Assembly: GCA_038380435.1 (NCBI GenBank)
Contig: JAWZYU010000009.1
Coordinates: 64,509,901-64,573,900, forward strand
Reading direction: 5' to 3'
DNA: 64,000 bases
DNA from: Ryuthela nishihirai
Taxonomy: Eukaryota; Arthropoda; Arachnida; Araneae; Heptathelidae
The notes under the pieces are model-generated. The model was given only the letters and a program-made list of their open reading frames with translations, was not told the origin of the DNA and did no database searches. This document shows positions 1 to 10,140 of the stretch, piece after piece. Numbering within the stretch: position 1 is the first letter of the stretch; each line of letters starts with the position of its first letter. Made by a program: the position numbers and the translations under genes.

Positions 1-55
1 CTGGGAACTGCAGATTTCAAGGCAGGTGTACTACCAACTGAGCCATCCCCGCAGT
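1..55 (-). mobile_element. SINE-1 tRNA-like head fragment
   Basis: The first 55 bases are the reverse complement of the tRNA-like head seen in the full SINE-1 copy at 16,223. They keep the 'actgagccatcccc' A-box side and the 'gaactgcagatt' middle. The body would lie before the window start, so the copy is cut by the window edge. Confidence 0.6.
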
Positions 56-744
56 AATACAGAGTGACAATGGGAAATTTGGCACCGGGCGGTATTTAGA
101 AAGTTTCAAAAAGAGGGGTAGATGGAAAAGAGTTAAAATTCTAAACGATAAACTAGAAAATGAGATTAGAGGTTCTAAACTGTGTTCTATTATAGGTAAG
201 GACTTTAATTTTTTTGGAAGCACAATTTGATTCATAAGATACCAGTTTATGGAATAAGGGAAGTTTTAAGTACTTGGATCTAAATCTGTTATAAGACAAA
301 TTTTCAAATGTCAAAGAAATATTGCAAGCCTCTAACGGTAGGTGTCGCACTCGAAAGTTGACAAGAGATGTGCAAAAAAAGTTACAGACCAGAAAAATCC
401 GTGTTGCAGGCAGAATTTTCCGAAAAACAAATCTTTCCTGGATTCAAACGTGCGAACTTTTTTGAAAAAATGAAAACAATAGGCCCATCTACACAATAGT
501 GAAAAACTATTGGATCAAGAATCATCATCCTACGGTTAATGGTTTCCGAGATTTCACCCTAGAAAGAATCGGCGTACTTATCTAAATGCCTGATACACCA
601 CCTGATATACCAGCGATTAATGCTAATTCCAACAACACTATTTAAGTTTAGCATGGTTTTTAAAGTAGAACTTTTAGTTTTCGATTGACAAGACTTGCCG
701 TATAAATTTACTTACGGTAAGTCACTTTGCATGCCTACTTTGTC
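56..744. other. AT-rich non-coding sequence, nothing recognised
   Basis: About 690 bp of AT-rich sequence with only short, shadow-like open frames. I see no repeat, RNA gene or conserved protein motif here. Confidence 0.5.
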
Positions 745-764
745 TCATCTATCTCCCCTTGAAC

Positions 765-1078
765 ATCCGCAAAATTCCCCGCCCTGCCCGCGGTCAGTAG
801 GGGACACAGATGGGCTTGAAAAGGCCGCCGTCCGTCGGATGGGACGTTAAGCCGTGGCCCCGTGTGCGGGAGAGAGCCATACCCTGTGCACGTTAAGAAA
901 GAAGCCATACCCTGTGCAGGTTAAAGGATGGCCTTGACGGAAGGCTGCTATCTGTCTCCCAACAGCTGTTCCAGTGGGTCCCCTCCCCCAACCTTCTCTG
1001 AGCCTTCGGGGTCCATGTGACCTGGCCCATGGTGTGCAAAAAAGTGCCGCTCAGAGGTAAAACAACCCAACCCAACCC
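765..1078 (+). mobile_element. SINE-1 copy, lacks the tRNA head
   Basis: SINE-1 body and tail: 'ccgcaaaattccccgccc', 'ggtcagtaggggacac', 'cacgttaa', 'agtgccgctcagaggtaaaa', ending in the (CCCAA) tail. There is a local duplication near 'agccataccctgtgca' (about 878-920). The copy starts inside the body, as expected for incomplete reverse transcription. It is flanked by an imperfect TSD, ccccttgaaca before and ccccttgttca after. Confidence 0.85.
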
Positions 1079-1344
1079 CTTGTTCATAATTCCAGTATTT
1101 CGAAAGAGACTTTACCAGTTTTCCCATACAAATTAACATTTTTAAATTATTGTAACACATAACATATATCACAATAAAGAATATTTTAATTGTCGCTGGC
1201 CGATGACAATGTAGACGTATACAAATTCCCCCGGATTAAAGATAGTTAAGGATTATACTTGTCACGTGTAGAGACGTTTGTAAGCATACAGTTAGTCATA
1301 TGCATTACTCGCAATAATTTTTCCAACAATCAATTTCTTATTTT

Positions 1345-2020
1345 CATTCTTCATTATTCAATAACAATTTTTACAACAATCTCTCATTTCAGTCTTCATT
1401 ATTCAATAACAATTTTTACAACAATCTCTCATTTTCAGTCTTCATTATTCAATAACAATTTTTACAACAATCTCTCATTTTCAGTCTTCATTATTCAATA
1501 ACAATTTTTACAACAATCTCTCATTTTCAGTCTTCATTATTCAATAACAATTTTTACAACAATCTCTCATTTTCAGTCTTCATTATTCAATAACAATTTT
1601 TACAACAATCTCTCATTTTCAGTCTTCATTATTCAATAACAATTTTTACAACAATCTCTCATTTTCAGTCTTCATTATTCAATAACAATTTTTACAACAA
1701 TCTCTCATTTTCAGTCTTCATTATTCAATAACAATTTTTACAACAATCTCTCATTTTCAGTCTTCATTATTCAATAACAATTTTTACAACAATCTCTCAT
1801 TTTCAGTCTTCATTATTCAATAACAATTTTTATAACAATCTCTCATTTTCAGTCTTCATTACTTCACAACAACTTTTATAACAATCAGTTTCTCACATTC
1901 AGTCTTCATTATTCCACTACAATTTTTGCAACAATCGACTTCCCATTTTCAGTCTGCATTACTCCACAACAACTCTTACAACAATCAATTCCTCATTTTT
2001 TCCGTCTTCATTACTCGACA
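1345..2020. repeat. 46-bp AT-rich minisatellite
   Basis: About 11 near-identical 46-bp units run from 1,349 to 1,855; the phase marker 'cagtcttcatt' recurs at 1,391, 1,437 and 1,483. Three or four longer, diverged units follow to about 2,015. Homogeneous units at one end and degenerate ones at the other suggest recent expansion from an older imperfect block. A short open frame crosses the start, but the array is AT-rich and stop-containing, so it is not coding. Confidence 0.95.
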
Positions 2021-2540
2021 ATCATCTATGTCTACCTGGTATTAAAATGAAACTGCCCTTAGCTCTTTTTTTTGTTCCTACCATTATGATTGTTTCTCGT
2101 CTGTAAAAATCAGCTCTATTTGTTAAATGTACAAAAACAAACAAAGTAACATAAAACACTGACTAAACGATGCTCATAATAAAAGAATAAAAAAAATTCA
2201 ATCAGTTAGGAATCTGGATCACATCCCCCACTAGATACATTTTTTTCTTATGAGAAATTCGTTTCCGTCTAATACGAACTTAATCTTATACGAATTCTTT
2301 TAACATCGTGTTAGTCGGGAATTGTATGTATACTGCTCGACATTGAAATTAATCTAGCCAGAAAAAGTAAACAAATCATCTGAAACTCCTGACAGACAGA
2401 GATGATCAGATAGGATATGACATGATTCCATTGACATGTCAATTCAATAAATAAAGCGAACCCCGTACAGTAAAATGTACGTCTCTTAGTATATATTGAA
2501 ATCGTCGTGGTTTGTGATATATTCAGTGACGCGTCGTGGC
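2021..2540. other. AT-rich non-coding sequence
   Basis: About 500 bp of AT-rich sequence between the 46-bp array and the Tc1-like remnant. No supported gene or repeat. Confidence 0.5.
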
Positions 2541-2559
2541 ATAGAGGCGTAGAGATTTG

Positions 2560-3250
2560 AGATGGTGTTCTCAGGGATCTCCCATCACGTCATATGGTCA
2601 TAGTCCCATTGCACAACTATGTTAAACATAGTTGTGCATAACGATATTAACCATAGTTGTGCTATGGGACTACAAGTCCATACATTGTCTACATAGTCTG
2701 GTTGTTGATCGGATTTCTTTAATTTTTGCATGCATTTTCTGGAGGTCAATGGTGGACTTGCAAGCAATAACCAATCATGCCCAAACGTTATTGAATGGCC
2801 AGCCATCTCCCAGACCTGTTACCCATCGGATGATGTAGCCCATCGGATGATCTGGATGTCTTGTAGACATCTCCTGGAGATGGCAGCAGTACGTTGGCTA
2901 GTATTATCTTGCTGGAAGATGGCATTACGGATACCAACCAAAAATGGAAGTAGGACAGGTTCAAAGATGTCGAATAAAAATAAAAATCAGTAATGTGAAA
3001 GTCCGACATTCACATTACCGATTACATACCAGAGATGACATTATGTTGCAACTGATGGCTCCCCAAAGAAGGTCAACTGCCCACCCTGTTTCCACTCATA
3101 GAAGACCATTTCGATACCATTGGCACCAAAAAGGTCTCGCTGTCCTTGTTCTATGGCCAACATGGGCAGCGATATGGCGGATAATCTATCCGGTTTCACG
3201 CAACCATTCGTTTCAACCACCCTCAAATATGTCTAGCTGCTAATATGGTT
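2560..3250 (-). pseudogene. Tc1-like transposase pseudogene, internally deleted
   Basis: On the minus strand, 3,240-3,000 translates to a helix-turn-helix-like stretch (IIRHIAAHVGH) of the kind that opens Tc1 transposases. After a large gap the catalytic region appears near 2,930-2,800 as NAIFQQDN followed by TAAISRRCLQDIQI, the block holding the second catalytic Asp of the DDE fold. The first Asp block and the C-terminal Glu block are not recognisable, and frames change between the pieces. It is a dead DNA-transposon copy. A hairpin (2,612-2,638) lies at its 3' side. Tc1 assignment rests on the FQQDN motif. Confidence 0.55.
2603..2666. repeat. Hairpin-forming nested palindrome
   Basis: GCACAACTATGT at 2,612 is followed after three bases by its exact reverse complement, and an outer GTCCCAT/ATGGGAC pair extends the symmetry. 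It lies at the 3' side of the Tc1-like remnant and may be an unrelated foldback. Confidence 0.6.
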
Positions 3251-3644
3251 GGTAAAAAGGCTCGTCGTGGCATCTTCTACACTTTGTCCTCAATATTTAC
3301 TATCTTCCGCATCTAGTTCCAGACCACTACAGCATTTGAATCACTTGGCTTAGCAACTCAGCATTCGTCCTAATCTCCTGCAGATGCCACGTGTTTGTCA
3401 TGGAAACGTAATCATTTGCATACATCACTGCCCTACACTCACATGCTGATTTCCATATAAATCTGACTACTCCAGCTTGGTAGGCTAATTTCAATACCGA
3501 GCACTGTACAGTCAATTTTATAACATATATTTGTTTAAACAGGATTCCATTTTATACTCCACCTTCACAGCTATCGCGATTTATACGTCTGGGTTATTCT
3601 AGGTCACGCTCATAATCTGTTTTTAGCTTCGTATCCTAACTGCT

Positions 3645-3915
3645 CTTCCATTGAGATTTATCCCTCAACCCCCACACTTCCGTCTGTGAGAAACGGGACA
3701 CCGAGGGTGGCCATGGCCACGTGTGCATGAGAACTGTACTCTGCGCACATTAAAGAAAGCATTGGATGTCTTTGATAGGAGGTTTCCATCTGTTGCCTAA
3801 GAGTTGCCCAATGTCCAACCTTCTCTGAGCCCTTGGGGCCATTTTAACTCATAACAGTATTTTGTGTGCACAAAATGCTACTCAGAGGTGAAACTACCCA
3901 ACCGAAACAATTTTG
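3645..3915 (+). mobile_element. Old SINE-1 copy (body and tail)
   Basis: Diverged SINE-1: 'gagaaacgggacaccgag', 'gcacattaaagaaag', 'ttccatctgttgcctaa', 'aaccttctctgagccctt', and the 'ctcagaggtgaaac' tail ending in 'acccaaccgaaac'. The order of blocks matches the full copy at 16,223. Divergence is clearly higher than in the 16.2-kb copy. Confidence 0.8.
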
Positions 3916-3992
3916 GGTTACCGTCAATCGAGTATTTAGAACCTAGAAAATCCAGTCACCTCTGGAGAGTATGAAAGCTCCTGTTTCAGATG

Positions 3993-4445
3993 CGGAAGTT
4001 GGCTCAATTGGTAGCGTGACAGGCTTGTAATCTGTAATTCCAAGGTTCGAGTCCTACCTGGGTCAGTGTTGAAATTTATCTCCGCTAACTCTACCCTTAT
4101 CTCGGTCGGAAAGGGGAAGACACCAAAGGTCTTGAAAAGGAGCCATCCGTCAGATGGGATGTAAAACCGTGACTCTATGTACACGAGAGCCATATCTCGT
4201 GCATGTTAAAGAACACGCTGGATGACCTTGACGCGAGGCTTCCATCTGTCTCCTAACAGCAGTCTAGTCCCTTCGCTAATTTTCTCTCAGCCCTTGGGCA
4301 AAGAATGTAAAATCATCAAGAGGAGTCAATTCCGTAGAACTAATGTAAGGTGTGCCCAGAATATTTACTTCTTTGCATTGCTGTTTCAATACTCAGGTGA
4401 AAGTGGCTAACAGAAGTAAAAAAGAACATAACCGAACATAACCAA
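3993..4445 (+). mobile_element. Old SINE-1 copy with tRNA head
   Basis: The head 'gttggctcaattggtagcgt' (A-box type) is followed by 'aggttcgagtcc' (B-box type) and then the body 'ttatctccgctaact'. The tail is diverged and ends in repeated 'gaacataacc'. The body has an internal deletion compared with 16,223. It lies directly behind another old SINE-1 copy in the same orientation. Confidence 0.75.
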
Positions 4446-4599
4446 AAAAAGTAGGCTTGGGATTCTTATACTTTAAATCGCCTTTAAAAGAGGCAATTGA
4501 AATTGAAACTAATTAAAGATTCTGAAAACGCAAATGCACCTAACCCACGAATTACACTTAACGGGCAAATAATTATATATACCTACCTAATAACCTTCT

Positions 4600-6005
4600 T
4601 CTCCACCTTTTGCCCTCACAACAGCAGCCAAAAGTCTTGGAAAGGACTCAATGAAGTGATGAAAACATGGAGATTGTATTGCAACCCCTGAAGCGAGGAT
4701 CGCTTATCGTAGAGCATCCACAATTGTGGATGGGGATTGGTGGGCTCGAGAATATCTTTCCAATTCGTCCACAAATTCTTAATGAGGTTGAGGTCCGCGA
4801 TCGAGGGGGTCATTCGAGTGTGTTAAACTCACTTCAATGTTCTTGAAGCCAATTGGTCGCCACTCCGGAAATATGCAGTGTGGCGTTGTCCTGTTGAAAG
4901 ATGGTGTCATAGTGCGAAAAGAGAATCGTTACAAACGGGTGTAGATGGTCGCCGAGGATGTTCACGTACCTTGTAGCCAGTGGCGGAGGTCACATTAGTT
5001 TAGAGGTACTCCAAGAAAGCCCATGTAAACGCACCCCAAAATGTTACACTCCCTCCACCAGTTGGTAGTGCGCCAGGCTCGTAATCTGCAGTTATTAAGT
5101 TCAAGTCCCAGTTAGGCCAGCATTGAGGTTTATCACCGAAAAACTCCCCGCCCTGCCCACGGTCAGTAGGGGACACCAATAGGCTTGGAAAGGTCGCTGT
5201 CCGTCGGATGGGACTTTAAGCTGTGGTCCGTGTGCAGGAGAGCCACACACTGCCCACGTTAAAGAACACGCTGGATGGCCTTGACGGGAAGCTACCATCT
5301 GTCTCCCAACAGCTGTTCCAGTGAGTACTGTCCTTCAACCTTCTCTGAGCCTTCGGAATCCCTGTGACCTGGCATTAAGCCTATTCTGTGCAAAAAAAGT
5401 GTCACTCAGAGGTAAAACAACCCAGCCCAACCTGCCTGTATAACCTCAACTTGGTAGCTGGATCCATCGTTTCGTGTGGTTTACGTCACACACGCACGCT
5501 CCCATCAGCGTGATAGAGTTTAAACGTGAGTCGTCATACCAGATGAAGTGTTTCCAGCCTCCGTAATTCAGTTGTGATAAGTCTTTTGCAAACTGCAGCC
5601 TAATCATTCAATGCCTTGCAGTCAACAAGGGGCCACAATGTGGACGTCGACTGCCATAGCCTATTTTTTCTATGGTACGATGGATAGTCTTTGTGCATAA
5701 GCTTGTGGATGTGCCCTCATTCAATCCCTACATTTTCTGCTCCATGGTGGCAATGCAATTCCTTGCAGCAATGCAGGACAGTCTGAGCTCATCTCCAGAG
5801 TTACGTCCACATTTCTCTCGCTTATGGGAAGTTTTTTTCACTTTTCGTGTAGTCTTAGTTTACACTTGCGACGGTCTAACGAGGAAATCCCAACAGTTCA
5901 GCAGTTACGGTGGTTGAACAGCCGGCCTTCCTCGCACCTACTATCTGGCCATGGTGAAACTCACTTACGTCGCTGCCTTTCCCCATGGCTGGTTTCCAAT
6001 GCGTA
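4600..6005 (-). pseudogene. Tc1-like transposase pseudogene split by a SINE
   Basis: Read from high to low coordinates, the minus strand shows a Tc1 DDE transposase in order: PLLTARH near 5,620, IWYDDSR (first catalytic Asp) near 5,540, then a SINE-1 insertion (5,045-5,435), ILGDHLHPF and FQQDN (second Asp) near 4,890, and ADLNLIKNLW at about 4,780. In active Tc1 proteins the last block normally reads PIE-NLW or PIE-HLW with the catalytic Glu. Here that Glu is Lys. Frameshifts, stops, the SINE and the lost Glu make it inactive. The family call is secure; the termini were not found. Confidence 0.85.
5045..5435 (+). mobile_element. SINE-1 copy inserted in Tc1 transposase
   Basis: Starts with the head 'ccaccagttggtagtgcgcc' and 'agttcaagtccc', continues with the full body and ends 'aaaacaacccagcccaacc'. 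It lies between the first and second catalytic blocks of the minus-strand Tc1 transposase. The SINE is therefore younger than the transposon. I could not define a clean TSD by eye. Confidence 0.85.
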
Positions 6006-6184
6006 GAGTTTAATATTCCCTAATTTAGATGTTATTGTGCTCCCAACCGAAGTCAATTATGAGCAAATTACTATTTTTTCCTTTATTTAAGCACCGTTGT
6101 TTTTGATTTTGGTTTTATTTAATGCCTTCATGCACTGCATACTTTACAGTTTATTTTTGACTCTAGGTCTATTACTTGTTGTTT

Positions 6185-6481
6185 CGCTCAAAAAAGTATC
6201 TGAACGCTATGGTTGATTAGAGAATTCAGAAAAAATATCTGGCAACGATTTTTTTAGAAATTAGTGATCTGGCAAACTTCGTGTCACGTGATTACAGAAT
6301 TCAGGAAAAATATCTGGAGCGTGTACAGCAACTGTATACGCTCCAGTTACCGTTCACAGCAAACTGGAACGTATGCAGTTACTGCACACGCTCCAGTTTG
6401 CTGTGAACGGTAACTGCACACGCTCAATATTTCCGTGAGTGAGCCCACACGATCTAGTATCAAAATAATATGACCACCTAC
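6185..6481. mobile_element. Palindromic MITE, long form
   Basis: The terminal repeat 'cgctcaaaaaagtatc' starts the element and the interior carries nested inverted repeats ('tggagcgtgtacagcaactg', 'tttgctgtgaacggtaactg'). It ends in 'aaaataatatgaccaccta', the form also found at 11.27, 41.7 and 60.7 kb. It has no coding capacity. The terminal motif CAGTCGCTCAAAAAAGTATC with TA target sites elsewhere points to Tc1/mariner machinery. Confidence 0.85.
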
Positions 6482-6483
6482 AG

Positions 6484-6685
6484 TCGCTCAAAAAAATATC
6501 CGAACATTATGGTTGATTACAGAATTCAGAAAAAATATCTCACAACGCTTTTTTTTTAGAAATTAGTGATCTGGCAACCTTCGTGTCACCTTCGTGTCAC
6601 GGAATTTCTAAAAAAAATCGTTGTCAGATATTTTTTCTGAATTCTGTAATCAACCACAGCGTTCGGATACTTTTTTGATTGACTG
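6484..6685. mobile_element. Palindromic MITE, short form
   Basis: Begins CAGTCGCTCAAAAAAATATC and ends with the inverted GACTG flanked by TA. The two arms are near-perfect inverted copies of about 100 bp containing 'ggcaaccttcgtgtca'. It directly abuts the long form at 6,185. Confidence 0.9.
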
Positions 6686-6754
6686 TACTATTTTTGATCA
6701 GGGAGATAATGAACACAGAATGATGCCCACGCTCCGTTTTGTCTTGATGCAATC

Positions 6755-7110
6755 TATAATCTCCTTTCCGTGTCTATTTTGAGCTAGTCACGGTGAAATA
6801 GTCAAGTCTGTTGTGAAATACGATATCATCTCTCGATACTTAATTTTTCTTTCGTTAGAATATTTCTCCAGGCTTTCAATTAATCAGCTGTCTTCTGTTG
6901 CAAGAAAAGATTGAGCATCAAGACCAAGTATGTTGTCAAGCTATGTGTAATCGGTAATGTGAAAGTCCGGATATATGTCGCCGATATCTTTTGGGCTGTC
7001 GCACTGCCCTTTCTGATGGGTATCCCTAATACCATATTCCACCGTATTTCACAACAGACTCGACTACTGCACTGTGACCAGTTCAAAATAGACACAGAAA
7101 GAGATTATAC
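6755..7110. repeat. Fold-back pair: inverted 66-bp repeats
   Basis: Sequence 6,755-6,821 ('gtgtctattttgagc' through 'gtctgttgtgaaatacg') recurs in inverted orientation at 7,044-7,110 with roughly 85-90% identity. About 220 bp of non-palindromic sequence lies between the arms. The arrangement suggests a fold-back or degraded terminal-inverted-repeat element. An open frame of 120 codons on the plus strand (6,911-7,273) starts inside and runs out through the right arm; it has no recognisable domain. Confidence 0.65.
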
Positions 7111-7424
7111 CAAGAAGAGGAATAGCATCGGTAGCATTCAGAAAGTAGGGGACGCTTATGAACAAATAACTAGAATGATTGGTAGGAGAACGCTGAAAAG
7201 TGACGTTTTCAAGCATAAAGAAACCTGCAACAAATTATTCAAAGCTAGCACTATAGCTCCGGAACATACGTAACCTGTGAATATATAATTTTTCAAACAT
7301 TACTGCGTCGTATTAAACTGGAATTATGATTCCCAAAATTGAATAAAATGCCTCTACCTCCAATTTATAATTTGCTACTAATTTTTTCAAAAAATATATT
7401 TTCGTTAAGTTTTGATTAAATAGC

Positions 7425-7650
7425 CGTCCCGTGAACGAGTGGTTAGTACGCTTGGCTATTGATCTAAGGGACCTACTGATCTAAGGGACCTGGGTTCGAG
7501 CCCCGGGTAAGGTATGGATGTGTGTGTCGTTTTTTCTGCTCAGGTCCTGCCATCCTCTCAGACCTTCTACTATGGAATATAAACTGACAGGCTCCTGTCA
7601 GACCTCTGTGGCAAGCAGCTGCTTGAGGGGGTATTTATTTTTTTCATTAT
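7425..7650 (+). mobile_element. SINE-2 (tRNA-derived), full-length-like copy
   Basis: The tRNA-like head reads 'gtgaacgagtggttagtacg' (A box) and 'gggttcgagccccggg' (B box). A 17-base piece of the head, 'gatctaagggacct', is duplicated. The body includes 'gacaggctcctgtcag' and the end is 'caagcagctgcttgaggggg' plus a T-rich tail. Minus-strand relatives lie at 14,975 and 42,340, and tail pieces at 41,178 and 53,272. It shares no body sequence with SINE-1. Confidence 0.85.
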
Positions 7651-7964
7651 TTCATCAAGTATTATGAATTCACCTGCCACCCCACAAAATTATTTCCCGA
7701 CAATTCATTAGCTTGTATTTCATTTCCATTTTAAATTATTGCCTTAAGTCAAAAGTTGGGTTTCGCACTTTGATGCACACAACGGCTACATAGAGAGGTC
7801 ATAAGAACTCCAGGGTTCAAAGGTTAGTAGAGGATCCACTGGACAGCTGTTAGGTAACAGATGGGAGCCTTCCCTCAAGGTCATCCGGTTCTTCTTTCAC
7901 GTGGGCAGAAATGTCGGGCCACATTCTCACAGAGCCACACATGGGCCACATTCTCACGAGGACA

Positions 7965-8116
7965 GGACCGAAGTTCTCGCCAAAAACAGGACAGAAATTC
8001 TCTCCAAAATCAAGATGGGAGTGCTCTCCAAAATCAAGACGGGAGTGCTCTCCAAAATCAAGACGGGAGTGCTTTCCAAAATCAGGGCGGGAGTCCTCTC
8101 CAAAATCAGGACAGGT
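7965..8116. repeat. 24-bp tandem repeat
   Basis: Five to six units of 'ctctccaaaatcaagacggg' plus four bases. One degenerate unit ('aatcaggacaggagttctca') follows the SINE insertion at 8,414. The unit length is divisible by three, so all reading frames stay open, which explains the overlapping open frames here. It is not a gene. Confidence 0.85.
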
Positions 8117-8413
8117 TGGGTTGGGTTCTTTTACCTCTGAGCGGCACTTTTTTGCACACCATGGGCTAAATGGCCAGGTCACATGGACCCCGAAGGCTCA
8201 GAGAAGGTTGGGGGAGGGGACTCACTGGAACAGCTGTTGGGAGACAGATGGTAGCCTCCCATCAAGGCCATCCAGCGTGTTCTTTAACGTGCACAGGGTA
8301 TGGCTCTCCCACACACGGGGCCACGGCTTAACGTCCCATCCGACGGACGGCGGCCTTTCCAAGCCCATCGGTGTCCCCTACTCACCGTGGGCAGGGCGGG
8401 GAATTTTGCGGAG
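8116..8413 (-). mobile_element. Young SINE-1, lacks the tRNA head, with 12-bp TSD
   Basis: This 298-bp minus-strand copy runs from 'ttgggttgggttcttttacc' to 'gaattttgcggag'. It is flanked by the perfect direct repeat AATCAGGACAGG at 8,104-8,115 and 8,414-8,425. It stops in the body before the tRNA head, so it is a 5'-truncated insertion. The TSD sequence belongs to the 24-bp array. Confidence 0.95.
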
Positions 8414-8535
8414 AATCAGGACAGGAGTTCTCACCGAAAACTGCTGAAAAAATCTGAGTGCTGGTGAAGGGAAGACGCAAACCTGGGAACATCAGATTAA
8501 AAATCTGCACCTACCAACTGAGCCAACAACTTCTT

Positions 8536-9400
8536 TACATCTGGAGTAATTAGTTCCTTTCTCTAATTCATTGGCTAACGTATTTTATTCAATAAATATA
8601 ACTCACTGACTAAAATATTTTTGCAGCATTTTGAACGGTTTGCAGATATTTGATGACGAAACCAAATTTCAAAGAAAAAAACTAGTCATTCTCGCTCGCT
8701 CTCCTCAACATTTCGTTAAAAATATTTCCTCAGAAGTTGTGACTTGTACTATGCATTAAATTTGTTTATTTTGTAGCCGAGTACTTTTTGTTTCTTATTG
8801 CCTTATACCAACCAATGAATAATCGGAAATACTTCCCAAGAGAAATGATAATATTCAAAAGGCCAATAGATGAGAGCCAATTCCCTCGTGCCACGAGGGA
8901 CAAAATCTCCTATTGAAATACTGATTTCCGAAAGAATAATGTGCTGCATGATTTACGCGCCATTCATCCGCATAAGACGAAAACGCCACAGCTGAAAAAT
9001 TACGTTCAATTAAAGTGATGAAAAAAGAGGTACTTTTGGCTGCCAATGCTGTTGTTTTATTTACTTATTTCCTTTAGTAAGAACACAACTGAGCTGATAA
9101 ATTATGCCTCTACGTAGTTTAAATGGAAACTGTTTTCGAATTCAATCTCTGTCCTTTTTCCCGATTGATTTTAACATGAGAAAATTTGTTATCGTCGCTG
9201 GTGATTTGTACAGTTCGTGTATTGATATAATTTGCGACTAAAATGCATCGTATCATAACCTACCTCATCAGTATCCCCTCCTCTCTTTTTAAGAAGTCAG
9301 AAACGAATTTTTTTCAGCCTCAGATAAATTGGTCAGTCTCTTCATCCGAAGCTATTTATCTTTGAAGAATAAAAAAAACCAGAAGAAGTCATCCCTGTAG
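8536..9400. other. AT-rich non-coding sequence
   Basis: No recognised gene or repeat. A short inverted pair 'ccctcgtgccacgaggga' sits at about 8,882-8,899. Confidence 0.5.
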
Positions 9401-9519
9401 ATCGAATTGTTCCTAACGTGTTGTTGCGGCATTAATATTTTCTACTCTATTGGTCAAACCACAGTACAAGCTCGTTATAACCGCTTTACGTTAGTCTTTT
9501 CGCAGTGTTGGAGTTCAGC

Positions 9520-10140
9520 TCTTACAACAGCACACGGGAGCTGCTTCAGCATTCGATTTCCTTTATTCAGACCCCTTCCCCCCCCCCCTTCATCATCGAC
9601 AACATAACCTGCGAGACGGGGAGGGTCGGAAAGAGAGAGATCGCAGCAGCCAGAAGGGGAGGGGAAGAAAAAAGAGCGTTCGGCCGGTGCTCATTATCGG
9701 CAGCTAGTGGTTTCTAAAAACGTCATTTGTAACAGAGTGCTGTGGCAGGAAGCTGTCTACACCTTATTCGGCTGAGGCCTATGGCTGGACCTCGCCATGC
9801 CGATAGAAAGCATCGGGCCTAGCCTCACTTTGCTTCACGTGAGGGTAGATAATCCCGATGAAAGCTCTCAGCCTAGTGATGAAATGAAGACTGAAAAGAC
9901 AGTATATTTTGTACTGGCTCCAGTCCTAACCCAGGAATGGCAGCCCCCCCTCCTCCCCCATCGCACACACTTTTTCCCGCACTTTCTCGCTCGCTCTCAG
10001 TTCATCGTTCTCCAGAGGATGGAGTACGTGCCTTTGTGCTCGGGTGGAGCAATTTGTGCTCGGTCATTCTGCTCTGTGTCTACTCGCAGCGATCGCCTCA
10101 GCTGCAAGAGACATTCGATAATAATGCACTGGTCTGGTAG
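9520..10140 (+). other. GC-richer island, possible exon or promoter, unresolved
   Basis: This stretch has more C, G and CpG than its surroundings ('gcgttcggccggtgctc', 'gacctcgccatgccgatag') and polyC and GA-rich runs. An open frame of 117 codons (9,797-10,150, plus strand) crosses it but shows no familiar motif. It could hold a 5' exon or promoter of a host gene outside the window. No splice or promoter assignment is firm. Confidence 0.25.

Larger units (their letters stand above)
7755..8535 (-). mobile_element. Old SINE-1 carrying a 24-bp array and a young SINE
   Basis: Old minus-strand SINE-1 pieces frame this block: 'ccactggacagctgttaggt' on the left and a tRNA-like head ('aacctgggaac', 'accaactgagcc') at 8,470-8,530. 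Between them are a short tandem array (about 7,965-8,116) and a younger SINE-1 (8,116-8,413). Removing those two leaves an ordinary diverged SINE-1. Confidence 0.7.

Noticed and set aside
3327..3515. Minus-strand 62-codon frame (VVRFIWKSACECRAV) as part of the Tc1 transposase
   Set aside because: No Tc1 motif is visible and the position is upstream of the HTH region.
6911..7273. A confident 120-codon protein gene
   Set aside because: No known domain, and the frame runs through one arm of an inverted repeat; kept only as an observation.
7850..8447. Overlapping open frames of 79-178 codons as genes
   Set aside because: They are translations of the 24-bp array and the SINE-1 body.
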